Assembly: GCF_029382255.1 (NCBI RefSeq)
Contig: NZ_JARLLG010000001.1
Coordinates: 248,001 to 312,000, forward strand
Reading direction: 5' to 3'
Length of the DNA stretch: 64,000 nt
DNA from: Isoptericola croceus
Lineage (GTDB): Bacteria > Actinomycetota > Actinomycetes > Actinomycetales > Cellulomonadaceae
Shown: in pieces, positions 17,141 through 24,908 of the stretch
Layout of the letters: each line of letters begins with the position of its first letter
How positions within the stretch are numbered: position 1 is the first letter of the stretch
Position numbers and translations under genes: made by a program
Notes under the pieces: generated by a model
What the model was told of the DNA's origin: nothing
The model's input: the letters and a program-made list of their open reading frames with translations, nothing else
The model's database searches: none

Positions 17141-18232
17141 ATGCAGCAGATGGACGGCACCGCGGACACACCGGAGCTCGAGCAGCTCTACCAGGACTTC
17201 GACACCCACCACCTGGCCCCGTTGTGGACCCAGCGCGACGACCTCATGCCCTTCACGCCGTCGCCGAAGGCGGTGCCGCACGTGTGGGAGTGGTCCACGC
17301 TGTTCGGCCTGGCCGAGCGGTCGGGCGAGCTCGTGCCCGTGGGGCGCGGAGGCGAGCGGCGGGCGATCGGCCTGGCCAACCCCGGGCTGCCCGGCACGGC
17401 CTACGCGACGCCGACCCTGTGGTGCGCGATCCAGTACCTCGGCGGGTTCGAGACCGCGCCCGAGCACCGGCACAGCCAGAACGCCTTCCGGTTCGTCGTC
17501 GAGGGCGAGGGCGTCTGGACGGTCGTGAACGGTGACCCCGTGGCGATGCGTCGCGGCGACCTCCTGCTCACCCCCGGCTGGAACTTCCACGGACACCACA
17601 ACGACACCGACCAGCCCATGGCGTGGATCGACGGCCTCGACGTGCCGTTCTCGCACTACGCCGACGTCGGCTTCTTCGAGTTCGGCTCCGAGCGCGTCAC
17701 CGACGAGGCGTCCCCGGACGTCTCCCGCTCCGAGCGCCTGTGGGCCCACCCGGGTCTGCGCCCGCTCAGCGGCCTCGAGGACACCACGAGCTCGCCGCTC
17801 GCCGCCTACCGCTGGGAGCACACCGACCGCGCGCTGCGTGAGCAGCTCGCCCTCGAGGACGCCGGCCACCCGGCGACCGTCGGGCAGGGCCACGCCGCCA
17901 TCCGCTACGTCAACCCGACCACCGGCGGCGACGTCATGCCGACGCTGCGCTGCGAGTTCCACCGGCTCCGCGCCGGCGCGTCCACGCCCGTCAGGCATGA
18001 GGTCGGGTCCTCGGTGTGGCAGGTGTTCGAGGGTGAGGGAACCGTCGTCCTCGGCGGGACCGAGCACCGGCTGCACACCGGCGATCTGTTCGCCGTGCCG
18101 AGCTGGGTCCCGTGGTCGCTGCACGCCGACAGCCAGTTCGACCTGTTCCGGTTCAACGACGGCCCGATCATCGACCGGCTGCAGTTCACGCGCACCTACA
18201 TCCCCGGCCAGCGGAACGAGGACCTCGCATGA
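17141..18232 (+). CDS. Gentisate 1,2-dioxygenase
   Basis: 363 residues, a bicupin dioxygenase of normal length. The ATG at 17141 follows AGGAGGAG. An apparent in-frame extension reaches into the promoter palindrome. The first cupin has PEHRHSQNAFRF with iron-ligand candidates His109 and His111, and His150 in PGWNFHGHH. A second cupin lies at about 270-350. It cleaves gentisate between the carboxyl and adjacent hydroxyl carbons to maleylpyruvate, using Fe(II) and O2. ATGA overlap with the next gene. Confidence 0.92.
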   Translation: MQQMDGTADTPELEQLYQDFDTHHLAPLWTQRDDLMPFTPSPKAVPHVWEWSTLFGLAERSGELVPVGRGGERRAIGLANPGLPGTAYATPTLWCAIQYLGGFETAPEHRHSQNAFRFVVEGEGVWTVVNGDPVAMRRGDLLLTPGWNFHGHHNDTDQPMAWIDGLDVPFSHYADVGFFEFGSERVTDEASPDVSRSERLWAHPGLRPLSGLEDTTSSPLAAYRWEHTDRALREQLALEDAGHPATVGQGHAAIRYVNPTTGGDVMPTLRCEFHRLRAGASTPVRHEVGSSVWQVFEGEGTVVLGGTEHRLHTGDLFAVPSWVPWSLHADSQFDLFRFNDGPIIDRLQFTRTYIPGQRNEDLA

Positions 18233-19065
18233 GGCTCGGGACGCTCCGGCGCGGTACGCAGACCGTCGCCGTCCGGGTCGACGAGGGGGCCGCGGTCGAG
18301 ATCGCCGGCCACGCCGACGTCGGTCACCTGCTCCAGGACCCGCGGTGGGCCTCGATCGCGCGTGATGCGGCCGGCCCCGCGCACGACCTCGCCGACCTCG
18401 CCCCGCAGGCATGGGCGCCGCCGGTGCTCCGGCCGTCCAAGATCGTCTGCGTCGGGCTCAACTACCGCAACCACATCAAGGAGATGGGCCGCGAGCTGCC
18501 CGAGCACCCCACGCTCTTCGCCAAGTTTCCCGAGGCGCTGATCGGCCCCTACGACCCCGTCGTGCTGCCGGCGCACGCCGCGGACGCCGTCGACTGGGAG
18601 GGCGAGGTCGCCGTCGTCGTGGGCCGGACCGCGCGCCGGCTCACCGTCGAGGAGGCCGAGGCCGCCATCGCCGGCTACGCCGTGATCAACGACGTGACGA
18701 TGCGCGACTTCCAGTACCGCTCCCCGCAGTGGCTGCAGGGCAAGACGTTCGAGGCGACGACGCCGTTCGGCCCCTGGCTGACGACCCTCGACGCCGTCCA
18801 CCCGGGCGGCGAGCTGGTGACGGAGGTCGACGGCGAACCGGTGCAGCGCACACCGATCGACGACATGGTGTTCGGCCCGGCCGCGCTCGTGGCCTACATC
18901 TCGGCGATCGTGACCCTCCACCCCGGCGACGTCATCGCCACCGGGACGCCCGGCGGCGTCGGTCACGCCCGCAAGCCCCCGCGCTACCTCGCGCCCGGGC
19001 AGACGCTGGTCACCTCGGTGGGCGGGCTCGGCACCCTGCGCAACGACGTCGTCAAGGAGGGCTGA
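18229..19065 (+). CDS. Fumarylpyruvate hydrolase (FAH family)
   Basis: 278 residues. The C-terminal FAH domain has the metal site in DWEGEVAVVVG and a conserved ATGTPGGVG. It should hydrolyse fumarylpyruvate to fumarate and pyruvate, the last gentisate step. The start ATG overlaps the dioxygenase stop. Its place between the dioxygenase and the maleylpyruvate isomerase makes this assignment firm compared with other FAH reactions. Confidence 0.9.
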   Translation: MRLGTLRRGTQTVAVRVDEGAAVEIAGHADVGHLLQDPRWASIARDAAGPAHDLADLAPQAWAPPVLRPSKIVCVGLNYRNHIKEMGRELPEHPTLFAKFPEALIGPYDPVVLPAHAADAVDWEGEVAVVVGRTARRLTVEEAEAAIAGYAVINDVTMRDFQYRSPQWLQGKTFEATTPFGPWLTTLDAVHPGGELVTEVDGEPVQRTPIDDMVFGPAALVAYISAIVTLHPGDVIATGTPGGVGHARKPPRYLAPGQTLVTSVGGLGTLRNDVVKEG

Positions 19066-19068
19066 GCG

Positions 19069-19851
19069 ATGCCCGCCCGCACCGACCGGGCCACCGACCC
19101 GGACCTCCTCGCCGGCCTGCTGCTCGCCCGCCGGGGCCAGGCCTACTTCTCCCGCAAGCTCAGCGAGCTGCCGAACGCCCGGCTCGACGCGCCCTCGCTG
19201 GTGCCCGGCTGGACGCGGCGGCACGTCGTCGCGCACGTGGGCCTCAACGCGCGTGCGCTCACCCGGCTCACCGAGTGGGCGGGCACGGGCGTCGAGACGC
19301 CGATGTACGCCTCGCCCGATCAGCGCGACCAGGAGATCGAGTTCGCCGCGACGCTCCCCGCCCGGGCGCTCCGCAACCTCTCCGCCCACGCCGCGGTACA
19401 CCTCGACGTGGAGTGGCGGGACCTGCCCGGGGAGGCGTGGCGCGCCCCGGTTCGCACGGCGCTCGGGCGCGTCGTGCCCGCGTCCGAGACCGTCTGGATG
19501 CGGACCCGGGAGGTGTGGGTGCACGCCGTCGACCTCGACAACGGCGGCTCCTTCGCCGACTTCCCGGCCGAGCTGATCGACGCCCTGCTCGCCGACGTGA
19601 TCGGTGCCTGGCACCGCCGCCTGGGCTCGGCCGGCCTGCCCCCGTGGGTGCTCGAGCCCGTCGACCGCGAGCATGCGGTGCCGGTCGGGTTGCCGGTCGC
19701 CGGGCCCAGGACGGCGCCGGACGGTGCGACCGGAACCGTGACGCTGCGCGGGACCGCGGCGGCACTCACGCGGTGGGCGACCGGCCGGGGGAGCGCCGGG
19801 GTGCTCGCCTCCGGGGTGGGTGAGGTACCGCCGCCCCCGCGCTGGCTGTGA
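19069..19851 (+). CDS. Mycothiol-dependent maleylpyruvate isomerase
   Basis: 260 residues of the DinB/MDMPI fold. The metal triad is visible as His56 (in RRHVVAHVG), Glu148 and His152 (TREVWVHAVD), matching the H-E-H set of the Corynebacterium enzyme with an offset of four. It isomerises maleylpyruvate to fumarylpyruvate using mycothiol, an actinobacterial thiol. The gene begins three bases after the hydrolase stop. Confidence 0.9.
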   Translation: MPARTDRATDPDLLAGLLLARRGQAYFSRKLSELPNARLDAPSLVPGWTRRHVVAHVGLNARALTRLTEWAGTGVETPMYASPDQRDQEIEFAATLPARALRNLSAHAAVHLDVEWRDLPGEAWRAPVRTALGRVVPASETVWMRTREVWVHAVDLDNGGSFADFPAELIDALLADVIGAWHRRLGSAGLPPWVLEPVDREHAVPVGLPVAGPRTAPDGATGTVTLRGTAAALTRWATGRGSAGVLASGVGEVPPPPRWL

Positions 19852-19861
19852 TGATCGGTCC

Positions 19862-20359
19862 ATGACTCAGCCCAGCGAAGCGGCCGCCACCCGGGCCGGC
19901 GAGGCCGGCGAGCGGCACTCCCTGTACCTGCCCGAGCACGTGGGCTTCCTCATCCGGCGTGCTCAGCAGGTGCACCTGGCCGTGTGGGCCGAGGAGGCCG
20001 GGCCTGGGCTGAGCAACGTCCAGTTCGGCGTGCTGAACGTCCTGCACCGGACGGGCGGCGCCAGCCAGCGCGAGCTGTGCGACGCGCTCGACCTCGACCG
20101 TTCGACCGTCGCCGGCCTCGTCGCCCGGCTGGAGGCCCGGGGCCTGGTCGAGCGGGCGCGCACCTCCGCGGACCGCCGCCGCAACCTCGTCCGGCTCACC
20201 GGGGCCGGCACCGCCGAGCTGCGCCGGTTCGTCCCGCACGCCGCAGCGGTGGACGCCTCGCTCACCGCCGGCCTCACCGAGGAGGAGAAGGTCACGCTGC
20301 GGCAGCTCCTCACCCGGATCCTCGACGCGCACGGCCACCACGCGAGCGACGACGCCTGA
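19862..20359 (+). CDS. MarR-family regulator of the gentisate operon
   Basis: 165 residues from the ATG at 19862. The winged helix spans about residues 50-110 (GASQRELCDALDLDRSTVAG, wing RTSADRRRNLV). It ends the gentisate operon ten bases after the isomerase and converges with the ABC ATPase gene four bases away. It probably represses the operon at the palindrome at 17095 and is released by gentisate or a precursor (inference). Confidence 0.88.
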   Translation: MTQPSEAAATRAGEAGERHSLYLPEHVGFLIRRAQQVHLAVWAEEAGPGLSNVQFGVLNVLHRTGGASQRELCDALDLDRSTVAGLVARLEARGLVERARTSADRRRNLVRLTGAGTAELRRFVPHAAAVDASLTAGLTEEEKVTLRQLLTRILDAHGHHASDDA

Positions 20360-20363
20360 TCGC

Positions 20364-21200
20364 TCAGGCGGGCAGCCCCGCCCGGTCGCCGCGCTTGGCG
20401 CGCTGGATCTGCTCGTGCACGTGCGTGCGCAGCTCGGTGAACTGCGGCAGGGCGCGGGTGGAGATCTGGTCGCGCTCGGCAGGCAGGTCGACGGACAGGT
20501 CCTCCTGGACCACGGTCGGCGAGCTCGACAGCACCAGGACGCGCTCGCCCAGGTACACCGACTCGTCGATGTCGTGGGTGACGAAGAGGACGGTGACCCC
20601 CAGGTCCTGCCACACGCGCCGGACCAGGTCCTCCAGGTCGGCGCGCGTCTGGGCGTCCACCGCCGCGAACGGCTCGTCCATGACGAGCACCTCGGGCTCG
20701 TAGGCGATGGCCCGCGCGATCGCGACCCGCTGCTGCATGCCCCCGGAGAGCTGCCACGGGAACGCCGTGAGGGCATGGCCGAGCCCGACCTCCTCGAGCG
20801 CCGCCCGGACGGTGTCGTCCCGTTCGCCGCGCGGCACCCCCCTGGCCTTGAGCGGAAGGCCCACGTTGTCCTGCACGCTGAGCCACGGGTACAGGCTGCG
20901 CCCGTACTCCTGGAAGACGACGGCCATCTTCTTCGGCGGTGCGAGCACGGTCTGGCCGTCGAGCGCGACCGAACCGGCCGTCGGTGCGAGCAGACCGGAC
21001 AGGCACTTGAGCAGCGTCGTCTTGCCGCAGCCCGAGGGGCCGACGATGCAGACCAGCTCACCGGCTCGGACGTCGAAGCTGATCGAGCGGATCGCCTCGA
21101 CCTCACCGGAGCCCACCGCGTAGGTCTTGCCGAGGTCCCGGACGGAGAGCAAGGCGCCGCTCCGGGTCTCGGACGGCTTCTCGTGCGTGGTGTCAGCCAC
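20364..21200 (-). CDS. ABC importer ATP-binding protein, SsuB/TauB type
   Basis: 278 residues. Walker A is GPSGCGKTT, the signature is LSGGMQQRVAIARA, Walker B is VLVMDEPFAAVD, and the switch His is in FVTHDIDES. PKKMAVVFQEYGRSLYPWLS is characteristic of the nitrate/sulfonate/taurine subfamily. It drives the two permeases encoded upstream and overlaps the second by eight bases. Confidence 0.92.
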   Translation of the reverse strand: MADTTHEKPSETRSGALLSVRDLGKTYAVGSGEVEAIRSISFDVRAGELVCIVGPSGCGKTTLLKCLSGLLAPTAGSVALDGQTVLAPPKKMAVVFQEYGRSLYPWLSVQDNVGLPLKARGVPRGERDDTVRAALEEVGLGHALTAFPWQLSGGMQQRVAIARAIAYEPEVLVMDEPFAAVDAQTRADLEDLVRRVWQDLGVTVLFVTHDIDESVYLGERVLVLSSSPTVVQEDLSVDLPAERDQISTRALPQFTELRTHVHEQIQRAKRGDRAGLPA

Positions 21201-22011
21201 GTGCCACCTCTCTCATACCGTGGTACCAGTGCAGGACTCGCCGTTCGGCGAACCCGTAGAGCGTCGCCACCGCGACGCCGACGAGCCCGAGCAGCACGAT
21301 GCCGCTCCACATCTGGGCGATCATGAAGCTGCGTTGGAAGTAGACGATCCGGTAGCCGAGCCCCGAGGACGAGGCGAACATCTCCGAGATCACCATGAGG
21401 ATCAGGCCGATCGACAGGCACAGGCGGATGCCGGCCATGATCTGCGGGCTCGCGGCGGGCAGGACCACGGAGCGCAGCGACAGCAGACCGCGCACGCGGT
21501 AGGAGCGGGACGTCTCGGTGAGCACCGTGTCGACGCCGCGCACCCCCTCGACCGTGTTGAGCAGCACGGGCCACACACAGCCCGAGACGATGACGGCGAT
21601 CCGCATCGAGTCGCCGACGCCGAGCATCAGCATGAGCACCGGCACCAGCACGACGGGCGGGACCGCACGGAAGAACTCGAGCATCGGCTCGAGCAGGTCC
21701 CGCAGCCACCGGGTCGTGCCGATCGCGGTGCCGGCGACGACGCCGATGACGATCGACAGCAGCACGCCGATCGCGAACCGGCCGAGGCTCGGCAGCACGT
21801 CGGTCGTCAGTGCCGGGCCGAACCAGGTGGCGGCGAAGGTGCTCGCGATCGTCGTCGGCGACGGGAAGTAGAGGGAGGCCGACCGGTCCGTGGCCAGGAC
21901 CCAGGCCAGCAGGGCGAGCGCGGGGAGGCCGGCCGCGTAGCCGACGGCGCGCAGCGTTCCGGCGAGCGACGGGCGCCGGGTCCGGGGGGTCCGCGTCGGG
22001 GTCTGGGTCAC
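21193..22011 (-). CDS. ABC importer permease, SsuC/TauC type (second)
   Basis: 272 residues from the GTG at 22011, which shares GTGA with the stop of the other permease. Six hydrophobic segments are visible (for example LPALALLAWVLA, FAIGVLLSIVIGVVAGTAIG, VVLVPVLMLMLGVG). The EAA-type loop is near SYRVRGLLSLRSVVLPAA. It pairs with the next permease as a heterodimer, unlike the SsuC homodimer of many bacteria. Confidence 0.9.
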   Translation of the reverse strand: MTQTPTRTPRTRRPSLAGTLRAVGYAAGLPALALLAWVLATDRSASLYFPSPTTIASTFAATWFGPALTTDVLPSLGRFAIGVLLSIVIGVVAGTAIGTTRWLRDLLEPMLEFFRAVPPVVLVPVLMLMLGVGDSMRIAVIVSGCVWPVLLNTVEGVRGVDTVLTETSRSYRVRGLLSLRSVVLPAASPQIMAGIRLCLSIGLILMVISEMFASSSGLGYRIVYFQRSFMIAQMWSGIVLLGLVGVAVATLYGFAERRVLHWYHGMREVARG

Positions 22012-22805
22012 AGGGCCGCCTCCCTGCGCACCGAGGGGTGCCAGTGCAGCAGGCGGCGCTCGGCCGCGCGGGCCGCGAGATTGACGAGGATGCCGAGCCC
22101 GCCCGTGACCAGCACCAGCGCGTACAGGCCCGGCGCGTCCGGGGCGGACCGGTAGAGCTCGATCTGCCGCCCGAGACCCGGGTTGCCGATCACCAGCTCG
22201 GCCGTGATGGTCAGGACCAGCGCGATCGAGGCCGCGAGGCGGACGCCCGTGATCACGTAGGGCAGCGCCGTCGGCAGCACGAGGTGGCGCAGCCGGTGGA
22301 GCCGGCCGAGCCCGTAGCTGCGGGCGGTGTCCCGGGCGACCGGGTCGACGTCGGCGACGCCGTGCAGCACCTGGACGAACACCTGCCAGAACGGCGCGTA
22401 CACGACCACCATGAGCGCGGCCTCCCGGGACAGCCCCGCGACGAGCACCGCGAGCGGGATGATCGCCACCGAGGGGATCGGCCGCAGGAACTCCACGCTG
22501 CTGTGCGTGGCCCGCTCGAGGAACGGCACGAGCCCGACGACGGTCCCCAGCGCGACGGCGGCGACGACGGCGATCGCCAGCCCCGCCGACCACGTGATCA
22601 CGGTGTCGGCGAGGATGGCCCAGAAGCCCGGCGTGGTGAGCTCGCGGCCGAGGCGCAGCAGGGTGGTCGAGGCGGTCGGCAGGTACGTCCGGCTGACCGT
22701 GCCCGAGAGGGCGACGAGCTCCCACGTGAGCAGGAACCCGAGGATGCCCACCACGCCGAGCACGCGCTGTCTGCGTCCCGCCGCCGCTGCGGCGACGGAC
22801 GTCAT
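22008..22805 (-). CDS. ABC importer permease, SsuC/TauC type (first)
   Basis: 265 residues. The fold and EAA loop (SYGLGRLHRLRHLVLPTALP) match the neighbouring permease, from which it has clearly diverged. Its ATG overlaps the binding-protein stop by one base. The two unlike permeases suggest an asymmetric channel. Confidence 0.9.
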   Translation of the reverse strand: MTSVAAAAAGRRQRVLGVVGILGFLLTWELVALSGTVSRTYLPTASTTLLRLGRELTTPGFWAILADTVITWSAGLAIAVVAAVALGTVVGLVPFLERATHSSVEFLRPIPSVAIIPLAVLVAGLSREAALMVVVYAPFWQVFVQVLHGVADVDPVARDTARSYGLGRLHRLRHLVLPTALPYVITGVRLAASIALVLTITAELVIGNPGLGRQIELYRSAPDAPGLYALVLVTGGLGILVNLAARAAERRLLHWHPSVRREAAL

Positions 22806-23785
22806 CAGTCGACGAGGATCATGTCGACGTCAGGGGCGGTCTGGAAGTAGCCGTGCTCGACCCCCAGGTCGGCCAGCGCCTGGATGACGCCCTGGTCGAC
22901 GGTCGTCGTGAAGTGCGGCAGCGGCAGGTTGGCCGCGGCCTCCTCGGGCAGGGAGAGGTTGTCGACGAGCGACTGGCGGACGGCGTCGTCGTTGTCCTCC
23001 GCCCAGACGAACGCGTCGGCCAGCCCTTCGCGGACGGAGGCGACCAGCTCCGGGTCCTGCTCCACCGTCTGGGTGGTCGCCTGGACCACGAGGGTAGGCA
23101 GCCCGGGGATGACGGCCTGGTACGGGTAGACGACGCTGGAGCCGCCGGCCCCGACGATCATCGAGACGAAGGGCTCAGGGACCCACGCGGCATCGATGTT
23201 CCCGGCCTCGAGCTGGGCCGCGGCGTCGGGGAAGCCGACCTCGACGAACTCGATGGCGTCGGGATCCCCGCCGTCCTGCTCGACGGCGGCGCGGATCGTG
23301 AGGTCTCCCGCCGCGCCGAGGGAGTTGACCGCGACCTTCGCGCCCGCGAGGTCGGCCGGGCGGGTGAGGTCTGTCCCCGCCCCCGCGACGACGGCGTTGA
23401 TGTCGTCGCCCTCGGCGTAGCTCTCCGCGTAGCCGGCGATGATCGCGACGGTCAGCCCCTGCTCGGTCGCCCGCAGGACGCCGAACGGCTGCCCGATCGT
23501 CAGGTCGACCTCACCGTTGATCAGGGCGGGCATGGCCTGCGCGCCGCCCTGGATCGGCTGGACGGTCACGTCGAGCCCGTGCTCGGCAAAGACGCCGGCC
23601 TCGACGGCTGCCCACAGCGGCGCCGTCTCACTGATGCTCAGTGCCCCGATCGTCACCGCCCGGGTACCGTCCGCTGCGGGATCGCCGGCCTCGGCGGGAT
23701 CGGCGTCGTCAGCAGTGCAGGCGGCCAGGCCGAGGGCCAGCAGCGCGGCACCGGCGGCCAGGATGCGGGGACGTCGTCGGCTCAT
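22805..23785 (-). CDS. ABC importer substrate-binding lipoprotein, SsuA/THI5-like
   Basis: 326 residues. The signal peptide ends in the lipobox LAAC (Cys23), so it is membrane-anchored outside the cell. The mature part is an NMT1/SsuA-type periplasmic-binding-protein fold (AVTIGALSISETAPLWAAVE, then GLDVTVQPIQGG). Family ligands are aliphatic sulfonates, taurine, thiamine precursors and aromatic carboxylates such as phthalate. With aromatic genes on both sides and a divergent PaaX regulator, an aromatic acid is more likely than a sulfonate, since no desulfonating monooxygenase is nearby (inference). Confidence 0.88.
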   Translation of the reverse strand: MSRRRPRILAAGAALLALGLAACTADDADPAEAGDPAADGTRAVTIGALSISETAPLWAAVEAGVFAEHGLDVTVQPIQGGAQAMPALINGEVDLTIGQPFGVLRATEQGLTVAIIAGYAESYAEGDDINAVVAGAGTDLTRPADLAGAKVAVNSLGAAGDLTIRAAVEQDGGDPDAIEFVEVGFPDAAAQLEAGNIDAAWVPEPFVSMIVGAGGSSVVYPYQAVIPGLPTLVVQATTQTVEQDPELVASVREGLADAFVWAEDNDDAVRQSLVDNLSLPEEAAANLPLPHFTTTVDQGVIQALADLGVEHGYFQTAPDVDMILVD

Positions 23786-23823
23786 GAGTTCCTCAATTCG
23801 TCGTTGAATCGTGAGGCTGTCGA

Positions 23824-23875
23824 GATGCATGACACTTGCATCTACAGAGTGCAGCCCGTATGTCATGCATGTCAA
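23824..23875. promoter_or_regulatory. Candidate PaaX operators between importer and regulator
   Basis: GATGCATGACA (23824-23834) and TGTCATGCAT (23861-23870) are a ten-base inverted repeat spaced by 26 bases. The second continues as ATGCATGTCAA, making a near-palindrome. TTGACATGCAT on the minus strand resembles TTGACATACAT next to the second PaaX gene at 34526. It lies in the 130-base divergent promoter region. Confidence 0.55.
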
Positions 23876-23915
23876 CGCCCCGGGCGTTCGTGCTCGTTCT
23901 GGAATACTCCGGGGC

Positions 23916-24773
23916 ATGTCAGCACCTCCGGACAGCGGGGAGCACGCCGCGGTGGGACGCGCGTCGCGTCGCCCCGAGCAGCTGCTCCTCGCGTTCCTCG
24001 GGGAGTTCGTGCTCGACGCCGGCGTCGGGTACATCCCCTCGGCCGTGCTCATCGGGCTGCTCGCCGAGCTCGGCGTCGGCGACGCCGCGACGCGCGCCAC
24101 GCTCGCCCGCATGGCCCGCCGCGACCTGCTCGCGAAGGTCCGCGCCGGCCGGGAGGTCGCGTACGGCCTCACCCCGGCCAGCGAGTCCGTGCTCCGTGAG
24201 GCGCGCCGCCGCGTGCTCGCGGACGAGCCCTTCGCTCCCGTCGGCACCGGCTGGACCCTCGTGACGTTCTCCGTGCCGGAAAGTCGGCGGGACACGCGCC
24301 ACCGGGTGCGGGCGACCCTCACCTGGTCGGGCTTCGGCCTGCTGCGTGACGGGCTGTGGATCGCCCCCGGCGAGGTCGACCTGGCGTCCGCGCTCCGCCC
24401 GCTGGACGGCGACCTCGCCGGCGTCGAGCTGTCCGCGTTCCGCGCGTACGAGATCGAGGGCTTCTCGGCGACGCGGGCGGTCCGCTCGGCCTGGCGGCTG
24501 GAGGATATCCGCGCGCACCATCTCGAGTTCCTCGGCGCGTGGGCCGACGTCGAGGGCTCAGCCAACCCGCTGCGGGACATGACGGCACTGGGTGCCGACT
24601 GGCTCGCGCTGCTGCGCGCCGACCCGAGGCTTCCCGCCGGGCATCTCTCGGACGACTGGCCCTCCGGCCGCTCCGCGGCCACGTTCCGGCGCCTGCGCGA
24701 GATGTTCGTCGGTGCAGCGCGAGCCGATCTCGAGGGGTTCCTGGGCCGGTCGGACGCGCCGTCGAAGGCTTGA
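23916..24773 (+). CDS. PaaX-family transcriptional regulator (first)
   Basis: 285 residues from the ATG at 23916. The N-terminal winged helix is about residues 15-85 (LLLAFLGEFV, ATRATLARMARRDLLAKVRAG). The central PaaX domain and the C-terminal PaaX_C domain follow (FLGAWADVEG, RLREMFVGAARADLEGFL). PaaX proteins repress aromatic catabolic operons and respond to aryl-CoA. It is divergent from the importer and 135 bases upstream of the CoA ligase operon, so it may control both. Confidence 0.87.
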   Translation: MSAPPDSGEHAAVGRASRRPEQLLLAFLGEFVLDAGVGYIPSAVLIGLLAELGVGDAATRATLARMARRDLLAKVRAGREVAYGLTPASESVLREARRRVLADEPFAPVGTGWTLVTFSVPESRRDTRHRVRATLTWSGFGLLRDGLWIAPGEVDLASALRPLDGDLAGVELSAFRAYEIEGFSATRAVRSAWRLEDIRAHHLEFLGAWADVEGSANPLRDMTALGADWLALLRADPRLPAGHLSDDWPSGRSAATFRRLREMFVGAARADLEGFLGRSDAPSKA

Positions 24774-24809
24774 CATTCGATCTTCTCATGACGGGCGTCA
24801 CGAAAGTGC

Positions 24810-24839
24810 TTGACGTTGTGGGGTGCGGTGAGGCACGAT
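24810..24839 (+). promoter_or_regulatory. Promoter of the CoA ligase operon
   Basis: TTGACG (24810-24815) and CACGAT (24834-24839) are separated by 18 bases. The start GTG is 70 bases downstream. A CTCACCGACGGTCGGTGG inverted segment after it (about 24847-24864) may be part of the leader. Confidence 0.45.
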
Positions 24840-24908
24840 CGAATCCTCACCGACGGTCGGTGGCCTGACAGGGCGTCGACCACGGATCCGCCCACAAGGA
24901 TGTGAGCA

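Noticed and set aside
20364-23785. Annotation of the importer as an alkanesulfonate transporter (ssuABC)
   Set aside because: No SsuD/TauD-like oxygenase is present and the neighbours are aromatic genes, so no ssu symbols were given.
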